Shown: positions 1 to 8,380 of the stretch, in pieces
How the letters are laid out: each line of letters begins with the position of its first letter
How positions within the stretch are numbered: the first letter of the stretch is position 1
Assembly (NCBI GenBank): GCA_025965815.1
Contig: JAOPWF010000773.1
Location: 1 to 16,867, forward strand
Direction: 5' to 3'
Length of the DNA stretch: 16,867 nucleotides
From: Mycobacterium sp.
GTDB taxonomy: Bacteria > Actinomycetota > Actinomycetes > Mycobacteriales > Mycobacteriaceae
Program-made: the position numbers and the translations under genes
Notes under the pieces: generated by a model
What the model saw: only the letters and a program-made list of their open reading frames with translations
Database searches by the model: none
Told to the model about the DNA's origin: nothing

Positions 1-2856
1 CTGGCCGTCTTCGGTCACCCGATAGCCCATGAAGACGATGTGAGCCGCGCGGTCTTCGCCGGTTTGGAGATCACCCGTCAGGTGGCCCGGCTGAGCGAAC
101 AGTCCAAGCGGCGCTTCGGGGTTGAGATCACTGCCCGAGTAGGGGTGCACCGGGGGCTGGTGTATCTGGACACCGCCCAGGACGACGTGTACGGGTTGGG
201 CGCCAATCTGGCGGCGCGGGTGTCGGGTCTGGCCCAGCCCGGCACGGTGGTTATCTCTGATGCGGTCGCGCCGCTGGTGCGCAACGGGTTCGATTTGGAG
301 GCGCGTCCGGCTGCGGCGGTCAAGGGTATTCAGGGGGTGATCGCCCATCACCGGGTGCTGGGTGAGCGGGCCGAACCGGCCAGGTTGGATCGCAGTCCGC
401 TGGTGGGCCGCGACCGCGAGCTCGGACCGTTGGCGGAGCTCTGGGCACGGGCCCAGACGGGGACGTTGGCTCCTGCGGGTGTGGTGTTTCGCGGTGAACC
501 GGGCATCGGCAAGTCCCGGCTGGCGGCCGCCGCCGGCGAGCTGGTTGAACCCTCCGGGGCGGTCGTGCTGGAACTGGTGGGGTCGCCGCTTCACACCGAC
601 GCCGGCCTGTACCCGGTGCGCATCCTGCTGGAACGCCGCTGCGGCATTGATCGCGGTACTGATCAGGCCGAGCGGCTCCGACTCCTCCAAGCCGAGGTTC
701 GGGCCTGCGGGCTAGACGCCGTGAGCGTCGTTCCGCTGTTGGCGCCGGTGCTGCGCATCGGCCCCGCGCACGGCTATGAGCCGGTGCCCGCCGAGGGCCG
801 AAAACTTTACGACCTGATCCAGCAGGCGGTACACGACTACCTGCTGGCGTGTGTAGGTCACCGTGCTGGTTTGGTCATCGCCGACGACGCGCACTGGTTC
901 GACGCATCAACCATGGAGATCGTCGGCTCCCTGCTGGAAGCGGCCCACGGCCGGCTGCTGGTGGTCGTGACCGGACGCCCCGGTGACTGGCTGCCGGCCG
1001 CGTGGCCGGTCAAAGTATTCGACATCAAACCGCTGACCGAGCAGCAGTCCGAAGCGCTGATCCGCGCTCTGAATCCGGGCCTGACAGGCCAGGACCGAGC
1101 CGCGGTCGCCACGCGCTGCGACGGGGTTCCGTTCTACATCGAACAAGTCGTCAACGGACTGAGCGAGACCGGGGTGCCCGAGGCGCTGTACGAGCCGTTG
1201 TTCGCCCGGCTGCGCGCCCGCGCAAACGTCGTGCCGGTGGTGGAGGCCGCCGCCATCATCGGCCGCCAGTTGGATCGTGGCCTGCTGTGCTCGGTGGTCG
1301 ACCTGAGCGATGACGAGGTCGACGACGTCATCGACGAACTGGAGGACGCGCTGGTCCTGGAGCCGTCGGGAATCAAAGGTTGGCGGTTTCGCCACGAGCT
1401 GCTGCGCGAGGTCGCCGCCGAACTGGCGCCGCCCAGCGTCCTCCGGCAGCTACATTCCCGGGTGGCCGACGCCCTGATCGGTGTCGGCGGAGACCCGGAC
1501 TGGCGCCTGGTCGCCGACCACTATCAGCAAGCCGGGCGGTTCCTCGAGGCGGCTTCGGCCTACCAACGGGCGTCATCGGCCGCCCGCAGTCGGGGGGCGC
1601 TGGCCGAGGCCCGCAGCTTTCTGACCCTCGGCATCGCCGGGCTCGAACGCTGTCGTCCGGGTCAGGACCGCGACCGGCGCGAGATGGCGCTGCGGTTCCG
1701 GCGAGGCTTCCTCACCGTCGCCGTAGAGGGCTATCACAGCCGCGCCGCCGCCGCGGATTTCGAGCGCTACCTGCGTCTGAGTGGGATCGACCTGCGAGCC
1801 GACGAGCCGGTCTGGGCGTTGGACGCCCTCGCGGGCTACTACACCGCGCGTGCGGATCTAAGCCGGGCAGTCCAGGTCCTCGAGTCGCTGCGCGCGGGCA
1901 TCGATTGGGGAAGGTGGTGGTTATATGGCGCAATCGAGGCTCTACTCGGGGAAGTGGTCTGGCTTCGCGGCGATTTCGAAGCCGCGGGGTCTCACCTCGA
2001 GCACGTCACGGCCGGCCTGACCGCAGAAGACGACCACAAGATTGCCGACTTTCGGTTCGGTCCTCTCGCTCCAATCGGGGTGGCGCTCGAACATGTCGCC
2101 TTGACCCACCTCCTTCACGGCGACCTCGCCGGGGCCGAGGCCGGGCTGGCGCAGGCAGCACGCCGCGTCGAGGGACTCGCCTTCCCCATGGGTGCGAACA
2201 CCCTCGCCTCCGTGCGTTGCATCGAGACTTGGGTGCGCATGGAAGCGCATCAACTCGACCGCGCCACGATCCTCGGCGTTGAAATGAGCACGCAAGCCGA
2301 GCTGCACGGCTTAGACATGTGGCTGCTGATCACGGCGACCCAGCAGGCCTGCGTCCGGGCGATGGCCTCCTTGAGCGCCGAGGACGTCGACCCGACCGAA
2401 CTGACGGCTCACATCACGACCGTCAGTGATTTCCTCGACACTTGGCGCGCGCTCGGGCTGAACCACTACCGCACCATCTATGACGCCTTGCTCGGGCGGC
2501 TACTGATCGCCGCCGGCCGACCCGAGGAGGCCCGCGACCGGCTGGACACGGCACTGACTTTGGCCCGCAACACCGAAATGCACTTCTATGACGCCGAATT
2601 GCTGCGGCTGCGCGCCCAAACCCACGCCGAACCAGGCGCACGGCAAGCAGACATCACGTCCGCCCTCGAAATGAGCCGCCGCCAGGGCGCGACCCTCTTC
2701 GAATTGCGTGCCGCCCTCGATGATTTCGAACTCCGCGGCCAGCCCGCGCGCGCGGCGCTCATCCACGTCAGCAGCCGCATCCCCACTGACAGCCCGCTGC
2801 CAGAATTGGCGCGCACCCGGGCCGCTCTGAATCGAACCGACCCGCAACTGACGTAG
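1..2856 (+). CDS. Class III nucleotide cyclase domain-STAND ATPase-helical repeat protein (5' end outside window)
   Basis: The reading frame is open from base 1 (LAVFGHPIAHEDD), so the GTG at 40 is not the true start and the gene is partial. The visible part opens with the second half of a class III adenylate/guanylate cyclase domain. Counting from the codon at 40, Asp49 (purine-specifying position), Asn56 and Arg60 (transition-state pair) are present in the D-x6-N-x3-R pattern. The metal-binding aspartates and the substrate lysine would lie before the window, so activity cannot be judged. A STAND/AAA-type NTPase follows, with Walker A GEPGIGKS (152-159) and Walker B LVIADDAHW (DD at 282-283). 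From about residue 480 to the end there are degenerate TPR-like helices. No C-terminal LuxR DNA-binding domain is visible. Proteins of this architecture are common in mycobacteria and are presumed signal-transducing; the ligand is unknown. There is no clear terminator after the stop. Confidence 0.88.
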   Translation: MAVFGHPIAHEDDVSRAVFAGLEITRQVARLSEQSKRRFGVEITARVGVHRGLVYLDTAQDDVYGLGANLAARVSGLAQPGTVVISDAVAPLVRNGFDLEARPAAAVKGIQGVIAHHRVLGERAEPARLDRSPLVGRDRELGPLAELWARAQTGTLAPAGVVFRGEPGIGKSRLAAAAGELVEPSGAVVLELVGSPLHTDAGLYPVRILLERRCGIDRGTDQAERLRLLQAEVRACGLDAVSVVPLLAPVLRIGPAHGYEPVPAEGRKLYDLIQQAVHDYLLACVGHRAGLVIADDAHWFDASTMEIVGSLLEAAHGRLLVVVTGRPGDWLPAAWPVKVFDIKPLTEQQSEALIRALNPGLTGQDRAAVATRCDGVPFYIEQVVNGLSETGVPEALYEPLFARLRARANVVPVVEAAAIIGRQLDRGLLCSVVDLSDDEVDDVIDELEDALVLEPSGIKGWRFRHELLREVAAELAPPSVLRQLHSRVADALIGVGGDPDWRLVADHYQQAGRFLEAASAYQRASSAARSRGALAEARSFLTLGIAGLERCRPGQDRDRREMALRFRRGFLTVAVEGYHSRAAAADFERYLRLSGIDLRADEPVWALDALAGYYTARADLSRAVQVLESLRAGIDWGRWWLYGAIEALLGEVVWLRGDFEAAGSHLEHVTAGLTAEDDHKIADFRFGPLAPIGVALEHVALTHLLHGDLAGAEAGLAQAARRVEGLAFPMGANTLASVRCIETWVRMEAHQLDRATILGVEMSTQAELHGLDMWLLITATQQACVRAMASLSAEDVDPTELTAHITTVSDFLDTWRALGLNHYRTIYDALLGRLLIAAGRPEEARDRLDTALTLARNTEMHFYDAELLRLRAQTHAEPGARQADITSALEMSRRQGATLFELRAALDDFELRGQPARAALIHVSSRIPTDSPLPELARTRAALNRTDPQLT

Positions 2857-3080
2857 CTTGTACCCACGTTATGGCGTCGTACCCCATGCTGTCGGTCCCG
2901 CTTTGATGCGCGGCGCGCTACTGCTCAAGGCAAAGCATTTGAAGGACAACGGTATTGACGCTGTCAGGACCCTTGCATTCGAAAATTCTGTTCGGTCGTT
3001 ATTGCACTGGGGTGTTTGTCCCAGCTCACAGGGGTTATCAAAATCGCGGCTGCACAGTGGGCGCCGGACAGTTCCGACGG

Positions 3081-3408
3081 TCAGCGTCGCCGTGTGACGA
3101 GGCGGCGAAGCGGTTCGGGGACAATCTGATTGCGGCCGGATTGGCTCCGGTGTTGCCGGCGCAGTTCGCGGTTCGACACATATCGCAGGCTGCGGACCAT
3201 TTTCGACAGCTGAACCCGATTGACGGCATTCGATCGCGAGCTGCGCATCGTGGCCGGTTCGCTTGAAACTGATCAGTCTGGCCCCGTGCTCTTCGCAGAC
3301 GCCGCGCACTTCATTTTCCAACCCGGCCAAGTCCTGCGATTGATGGCGCGATCGCGATATTTCTTCCCAAACGACAATTCGAGTTGCACGATGAACGCAT
3401 CGTTGCGG
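3081..3408 (-). pseudogene. Possible frameshifted remnant of a small protein gene
   Basis: On the minus strand one frame (open from 3408 down) reads a protein-like stretch including LAGLENEVRGVCEEHGARL and then FKRTGHDAQLAIE. Near 3230 a different frame continues plausibly with NAVNRVQLSKMVRSLRYVSN and then RELRRQHRSQ, and ends at a TGA at 3081-3083. The two halves look like one short basic protein (helix, strands, basic helix) broken by a frameshift. No ribosome-binding site or good start codon is visible. I do not recognise the family with confidence. A chance run of coding-like sequence is the alternative. Confidence 0.3.
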
Positions 3409-3609
3409 TCAGGCTGTGTCTTGTCAGCCACCACGCCCACTGCTGAGAAGCGAACGGGCCACGCAAAGTGCCAAGTCGCGGCATTGCCTCCCCCAAATTC
3501 TGACGGTTGGCTGACATCCTACGGTTGACCAAGTCCACCGTTCACCGAACCACTGGCCGGCGTCGCCGTCTCCCACCTCGCGATACGCCGTGACAGCCGC
3601 TCGGCGTCC

Positions 3610-4704
<1,095 letters not shown>

Positions 4705-5523
4705 ATGCGACCGCCGTTGAGCAAGGACACCACGCTGTGCATATCGCTGGCGGGACGACCGAGCAACATCGGGACCAGATTTCACAACTATCTCTACGAG
4801 CAGCTGGGACTGGACTTCATCTACAAAGCCTTCACGACCGACGACATCGGCGCCGCGATCGCCGGTGTCCGGGCACTGGGAATCCGGGGCTGCTCGGTGT
4901 CGATGCCGTTCAAGAGGGACGTCATCTCCTTCGTCGATGAGATGGAGGAGTCGGCCAGAGCCATCAACTCGGTCAATACCATCGTCAACGATCACGGTTT
5001 CCTCGTCGCGTCGAACACCGACTACATCGCCGTCGAGCGGCTCATCGACCAGCACGATCTCGATCCGCATGCATCTGTGCTCCTCCACGGAAGTGGTGGC
5101 ATGGCTAACGCCGTCGGAGCAGCGTTCCGGGACAGCGGTTTTCGCCATGGCACGGTGGTCGCGCGCAACCAGACCGCCGGCCGGGAACTCGCGGACCGGC
5201 TCGGCTACAGTTACGCGCCGGAGGTGGACTCGCTGACGGCATCGGTGATCGTGAACGTCACGCCGGTCGGCATGTCGGGCGGTCCCGAGGAGCGGCTGAG
5301 CACCTTCGGCGAGGACACCATCGCGGCGGCCGACACCGTTTTCGACGTGGTCGCGCTGCCGTCCGAAACCCCGCTGATCACTGCGGCCCGCGCAGCAGGC
5401 AAGAAGGTCATCACCGGGGCGGAGGTGATCGCCCTCCAGGCGGCGGAACAGTTCGAGATCTACACCGGCGTGCGGCCGACACCAGAGCAGATCGAGGCGG
5501 CATCGGCAATCTCGCGCGCCTGA
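4705..5523 (+). CDS. Shikimate dehydrogenase-like oxidoreductase, HI0607 (SDH-L) subgroup
   Basis: AroE-superfamily NAD(P)-dependent dehydrogenase of 272 aa. The substrate domain retains the catalytic lysine (Lys70 in SVSMPFK), Asn91 (SVNTIV) and Asp106 (NTD). The nucleotide-binding loop is HGSGGMA at 128-134, followed by ARN and VNVTPVGMSGG. The Ser-Lys-Ser motif that binds shikimate carboxylate in AroE is replaced by RPSNIGTRFHN (18-28). That variant, with FIYKAFTT and the GIRGC region, is what I remember of Haemophilus HI0607, an SDH-like enzyme with very low shikimate activity. The true substrate is unknown, and calling it the biosynthetic aroE would probably be wrong. The start codon directly follows the patA stop (TAGATG), so expression is coupled to patA. 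It could be an acetylation target or simply a co-regulated metabolic partner. Confidence 0.88.
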   Translation: MRPPLSKDTTLCISLAGRPSNIGTRFHNYLYEQLGLDFIYKAFTTDDIGAAIAGVRALGIRGCSVSMPFKRDVISFVDEMEESARAINSVNTIVNDHGFLVASNTDYIAVERLIDQHDLDPHASVLLHGSGGMANAVGAAFRDSGFRHGTVVARNQTAGRELADRLGYSYAPEVDSLTASVIVNVTPVGMSGGPEERLSTFGEDTIAAADTVFDVVALPSETPLITAARAAGKKVITGAEVIALQAAEQFEIYTGVRPTPEQIEAASAISRA

Positions 5524-5526
5524 CCG

Positions 5527-5640
5527 CTAGGGCGCGTTGACCATCACGATGGGCCGGCGTACCCGTTCGGTCATATGGCTGTTGAAGCCCGCGTAATACA
5601 TCCGGACCTGGACGAACCAGCGCAGCGATGAGTGGAGCTC
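5527..5640 (-). other. Unassigned minus-strand C-terminal-like fragment
   Basis: Minus-strand translation upstream of a TAG at 5527-5529 reads VQVRMYYAGFNSHMTERV and then RRPIVMVNAP, which looks like the C terminus of a real protein. Upstream of about 5640 the frame turns into unlikely sequence antisense to the remnant at 5632-5967. There is no usable start or ribosome-binding site. It may be the tail of a decayed gene; the family is not recognised. Confidence 0.25.
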
Positions 5641-5967
5641 GTCCGCGGGTCGCGAATCATCCGTGGGTGGGCTCGCGCCATGGGACCCGCAGGGTTCGAC
5701 ACTACTGACGAAGTGCGTGACGCCATTGCGGTGCATTCGCATGGCGGCCGGCGGATCTTCTCACCACTGTACTTGGCGCTGTTATCGGATGTTGAAGCGC
5801 TACATCGCGATTCGGCGGGTGCGCAGGCCGCAGAGCAGAGGGCCGAGGCGATCGCGACGGCGACCGGCGAACGGGTGTGGGACCACCCACAGCTGTCCGC
5901 GCGCAGGCTCAAGCTACGCGCGGACAACTATTGGTCGGATTCTGCTGACGGACGGCTCAGGGTGTGA
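5632..5967 (+). pseudogene. C-terminal remnant of a cyclase/STAND ATPase TPR-type protein
   Basis: A 111-codon frame beginning just after a TGA (5629-5631) encodes a helical-repeat stretch: IIRGWARAM, SPLYLALLSDVEAL, AEAIATATGERVWDHP, ARRLKLRA. This pattern (RGWA, then PxxLALLAxA, then ATGERxW-x-AELxRLRG) is the typical C-terminal end of the large ATPase/TPR signalling proteins such as the one at 1-2856. The N-terminal 800 or more residues, including the ATPase, are missing, and no ribosome-binding site precedes the GTG. It ends overlapping the 3' end of the convergent lipoprotein gene by 11 bp. Most likely a deletion remnant; expression as a small protein cannot be excluded. Confidence 0.55.
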
Positions 5968-6658
5968 TCGTCGTCTGTTTGTCGATGACGTCTGTCGCCT
6001 GCATCAACGGATCCATCTGGTTCTCAAGACCGTCGGCGTTGAGCTGCAGCACATAAAGGCCGTCTGAGCCGGGAATCGTCACGGTTTTCTGGGCGATGAT
6101 CCGCTTGACGCCGTCCTTCATGTAGGTGCCGCCCAGCTGGTAAGCATCGAAACCGGCGAGCTGGCTCGTTGATCCGTCACCCATGGACTCATAACTGGGC
6201 AGGTTTTTCAACTCGCCGGGAGCGAACTTCAGAATCTGGGCGGGGTCGACGTTTCCGGTGAGCTTGGAGACAATCGCGATGATGGTGGGTGGGTCGGCAG
6301 CGAAGGCAGGGTCGGTGGCGAGAATCGCGCTGTAAGCCCATTCCGGAGTGCGGGTTCCGGCGTCTTCCCATCCGGGCGGGAAGGGCAGGTTAATCGCCGG
6401 GGAGCCGGGATCGCCTCGGTGGACAGGAGTTTCGGTGATCGCGTTTTCTTTGATGTAGTCGACGATCGTCTTGTTGGGTCCCGACGCCTGCGCGGACGTA
6501 GGGGCCGCTGCGCTCGCGGAGGTGGTGGTGCTCGTCGATGTCGAAGTCGATGTTGAGGTCTTGGTCTCGGTCTTGGTGTCCGAGCCACAGCCGGCCAGCG
6601 CGAGGCTCAGCGCGACAGCGGTGATGGCGACTCCGCTGGCTGCTGTCAACTTCTTCAT
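5957..6658 (-). CDS. LpqN/LpqT-family lipoprotein with Ser/Thr-rich linker
   Basis: Predicted membrane-anchored, exported lipoprotein of 233 aa. The start is the ATG at 6658 (MKKLTAAS), because AGGAG lies 5 nt upstream; the frame runs further upstream without a better signal. The signal peptide ends in lipobox LAGC with the acylated Cys24. Residues 28-59 are a low-complexity linker of alternating Ser and Thr with a few Lys/Glu. Residues about 60-233 follow the mycobacterial LpqN/LpqT pattern (INLPFPPGW, PEWAYSAIL, IVSKLTGNVDPAQIL, QLGGTY, QLNADGL). LpqN-family proteins are small secreted lipoproteins of unclear biochemical role. The Ser/Thr linker is a plausible O-mannosylation substrate for the Pmt encoded at 13567-15111. 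The gene is convergent with the patA operon side. Confidence 0.88.
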   Translation of the reverse strand: MKKLTAASGVAITAVALSLALAGCGSDTKTETKTSTSTSTSTSTTTSASAAAPTSAQASGPNKTIVDYIKENAITETPVHRGDPGSPAINLPFPPGWEDAGTRTPEWAYSAILATDPAFAADPPTIIAIVSKLTGNVDPAQILKFAPGELKNLPSYESMGDGSTSQLAGFDAYQLGGTYMKDGVKRIIAQKTVTIPGSDGLYVLQLNADGLENQMDPLMQATDVIDKQTTITP

Positions 6659-6689
6659 TTGGTCTCCTGTCCGTTGGGATCTGAGGCGT

Positions 6690-6695
6690 AGCCTA
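6690..6695 (-). promoter_or_regulatory. Candidate -10 element of the LpqN-type lipoprotein gene
   Basis: Minus-strand TAGGCT fits the mycobacterial TANNNT consensus. It lies 31 bp before the ATG and leaves a leader of roughly 25 nt that contains the AGGAG ribosome-binding site (6664-6668). No good -35 was seen. Confidence 0.35.
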
Positions 6696-7041
6696 CGGTC
6701 GGCAAACAACCGGCGGAGGTTAAACCGAACGGGAGCGTAACCACCCTCGATTGGAATCCGGTTGGAGGGGCCGTTCGCTGCCTACGGGTGGCGCCAGGCC
6801 GGTTGCCTGCGCAGTTCCGGCGTTCTTCGGCTCCAGGTAGTTGCGATCGCGACCATCAAACCGTAGCCAGTTCAGGCGGATCCATTTGAACACGCAACGA
6901 TTTGCCCTCGCAGTCAAGATCAACCACTTCGTTGATAAGGAGCAGCAAGTTCGACCGGAATAGGAAACACCGTGGTGGCCCGGCAGGTGACCAATTCCTG
7001 ACGGTCCATTCCGGCCGAGTTTGGTGGGCCTGGCGCTCGGG
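6696..7041. other. Intergenic region between lpqN-like gene and tspO
   Basis: No intact gene is supported. A minus-strand segment at about 6860-6960 reads LLLLINEVVDLDCEGKSLRV, which is mildly protein-like, but it has no start, no ribosome-binding site and no recognisable family. I see no hairpin or repeat that stands out. Confidence 0.45.
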
Positions 7042-7047
7042 TAGCTT
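7042..7047 (+). promoter_or_regulatory. Candidate leaderless -10 element of tspO
   Basis: TAGCTT (TANNNT) is followed by 6 nt and then the ATG at 7054. This places the transcription start at or next to the start codon. No Shine-Dalgarno is present, consistent with a leaderless mRNA. Confidence 0.45.
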
Positions 7048-7053
7048 TCGGCT

Positions 7054-7533
7054 ATGCGCCCCTCCACCCTGCTCGGGACAATCTTGGCCACCGGCGGAGC
7101 TGCTGTAATCGGCCGCCTGGCAAGCCGTTCCAGCGTGGATACCTGGTACCGGCGAGTGCGGAAACCGAAGTACGTTCCGCCGAACGCCGTCTTCCCCGTG
7201 GCGTGGACCTTGTTGTACGGCGATATCGCGGTGACCTCCGCCGCCGCGCTGGACCGGCTGCGGGCCGACGGCCATGATGCGAAGGCGCGGTCGTACACGG
7301 TCGCCCTCGCCGCGAACCTGGTCCTCAACGCCGGCTGGAGCTGGTTGTTCTTCAATCGCCACAAACTCGGAACATCGGCGATAGCCGCGGCGGCGCTGAC
7401 CGCCAGCAGCGCAGACCTGGCTCGCCGGACCGGCGAGGCCAACCGCCAGGCCGGAGCGGCGTTGGTGCCCTACTCGCTGTGGTGTGGTTTCGCGACCGTG
7501 ATGTCAACCGACATCTGGCGACTCAACCGCTGA
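7054..7533 (+). CDS. tspO: TspO/MBR family membrane protein
   Basis: A 159-residue, mostly hydrophobic protein, the usual TspO length, with about five transmembrane helices. Family signatures are present: DTWYRRVRKPKYVPPN followed by VFPVAWTLLY near residues 29-55, ANLVLNAGWSWLFF in the middle, and PYSLWCGFATVMSTDIWRLN at the C terminus. TspO proteins bind porphyrins and other hydrophobic ligands and are linked to oxidative stress and tetrapyrrole handling; the physiological substrate in mycobacteria is not settled. The ATG at 7054 is favoured by the upstream -10 spacing. It is convergent with the small secreted protein gene at 7605, with a strong hairpin between them. Confidence 0.9.
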   Translation: MRPSTLLGTILATGGAAVIGRLASRSSVDTWYRRVRKPKYVPPNAVFPVAWTLLYGDIAVTSAAALDRLRADGHDAKARSYTVALAANLVLNAGWSWLFFNRHKLGTSAIAAAALTASSADLARRTGEANRQAGAALVPYSLWCGFATVMSTDIWRLNR

Positions 7534-7550
7534 CCGGTCGACTCTCCACA

Positions 7551-7589
7551 ACGATCGGGGGACGCCCATGGTGGGGGTCCCCCGATTGT
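7551..7589. terminator. Bidirectional hairpin terminator candidate
   Basis: ATCGGGGGAC (7554-7563) pairs perfectly with GTCCCCCGAT (7577-7586), extended by A-T, C-G and G-T pairs to a 13-bp stem. A second short stem, CCCA/TGGG, lies inside the loop. It sits between two convergent stop codons (tspO at 7533, small protein at 7605). There is no U-tract on either side, as is common for mycobacterial terminator-like hairpins. Confidence 0.65.
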
Positions 7590-7604
7590 CCTGCGTCTTG
7601 CAGA

Positions 7605-7913
7605 TCAGCATGCAACGTCGACGTAGACGGTCTTCGAGGTGACCGTGGTGACGACGTCGTGACCGGCACCGGGTACCCCGGAGTCCGTCCGCGAGTAGGT
7701 CTGTCCCGGCCGGACCTGGCTCACGGAGCACTGGTCCAGCGAGCCGGTGCCCACCTTGTTGAGGACCACTTTGTAGCCACTGGCCTGCAGCTGGTTGATC
7801 GTCTGCTCGACCGTCGAGGGCCCGGACGGCGCGGCGTTGGCGCTCCCGGCCAATCCCAGGGCGGCGGTTGCCAGCGCGCCCGCGGCGACGGTGGTCAAAA
7901 CGAGATGCTTCAT
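7605..7913 (-). CDS. Small secreted two-cysteine protein, paralogue A
   Basis: A 102-aa precursor. The ATG at 7913 is chosen because AGGAAAGG lies about 7 nt upstream; a frame extension to 7943 has no such signal. The Sec signal peptide (MKHLVLTTVAAGALATAALG) ends in ANA-A, a likely signal peptidase I site. The mature part is about 75 aa: TVEQTINQLQASGYKVVLN, a KVGTGSLDQC segment, VRPGQ, and a C-terminal TVYVDVAC in which the last residue is cysteine. Two cysteines suggest one disulfide. It closely resembles the neighbour at 8026-8328, so the pair arose by tandem duplication. The helix followed by G-x-V strands faintly recalls a PASTA repeat, but I would not assign that. A 13-bp dyad GTTCA-CGC-TGAAC lies upstream at 7951-7963. 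Function unknown. Confidence 0.85.
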   Translation of the reverse strand: MKHLVLTTVAAGALATAALGLAGSANAAPSGPSTVEQTINQLQASGYKVVLNKVGTGSLDQCSVSQVRPGQTYSRTDSGVPGAGHDVVTTVTSKTVYVDVAC

Positions 7914-8025
7914 GGCCGTACCTTTCCTGTCTGTGCGCTTCACCGGTCTGGTTCACGCTGAACTGCGATTTGCTTACAGCTCAGGCGATGACGGGTGGTG
8001 ATGTGTTTGTCAGAGATGACCGTCG

Positions 8026-8328
8026 TCAGCAGTTCGCCGTCAAATACACGGTCTGGTAGACGATTTCGTTCACCGCAACGTTTGTGGGTCCGTCGTGGAC
8101 GCGGCGGGTAACAGTTTCGCCAGGGCGGATGGATGCGACCGTGCAGCGATCGAGTGGGCTCGTGCCGATCTTGTTCAGGACGACTGTGTAGCCGCTGCTT
8201 TCCAAGGTGTTCACGGTGTCCTGTGCCGACCCGACGCCCGATGGACCCGCCAGGGCGGACGCGGCTGATCCCAATGCCAGTGCAGCTATCGCGCTACCCG
8301 CCATTGTGGCAAATGTCAATTTATTCAT
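8026..8328 (-). CDS. Small secreted two-cysteine protein, paralogue B
   Basis: A 100-aa precursor starting at the ATG at 8328, which has a consensus GGAGG 7 nt upstream. The signal peptide spans about residues 1-27 and ends in ALA-G. The mature region parallels paralogue A: AQDTVNTLESSGYTVVLNKI, then SPLDRC, then IRPGE and a terminal TVYLTANC. Both cysteines occupy the same places, and cysteine is again the final residue. Identity between the two mature parts is high around GYxVVLNKxGTxxLDxCxVxxxRPG. It lies 112 bp upstream of paralogue A on the same strand, but each gene has its own ribosome-binding site and probably its own promoter. Function unknown; export to the periplasm or cell wall is inferred. 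Confidence 0.85.
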   Translation of the reverse strand: MNKLTFATMAGSAIAALALGSAASALAGPSGVGSAQDTVNTLESSGYTVVLNKIGTSPLDRCTVASIRPGETVTRRVHDGPTNVAVNEIVYQTVYLTANC

Positions 8329-8335
8329 GATGGTG

Positions 8336-8380
8336 CCTCCGATATGGAATTTTATTGCTCAACACCCGCGTGAGGTGTTG
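8336..8380 (-). promoter_or_regulatory. Promoter and operator-like dyad of small secreted protein B
   Basis: Minus strand: -10 TAAAAT at 8349-8354 and Shine-Dalgarno GGAGG at 8336-8340. Immediately upstream a perfect inverted repeat CAACACC-N7-GGTGTTG (8360-8380) covers the spacer and -35 region. The dyad sits where a repressor or MerR-type activator would bind, because it lies upstream of the predicted transcription start near 8342. Confidence 0.5.

Noticed and set aside
5505..5514. GGCAATCTCG, identical to one arm of the palindromic repeats
   Set aside because: It is a single arm inside the coding end of the SDH-like gene with no partner arm nearby; a chance 10-mer.
6860..6960. Minus-strand segment reading LLLLINEVVDLDCEGKSLRV
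   Set aside because: No start, ribosome-binding site or recognised family; too short to call a gene or a remnant.
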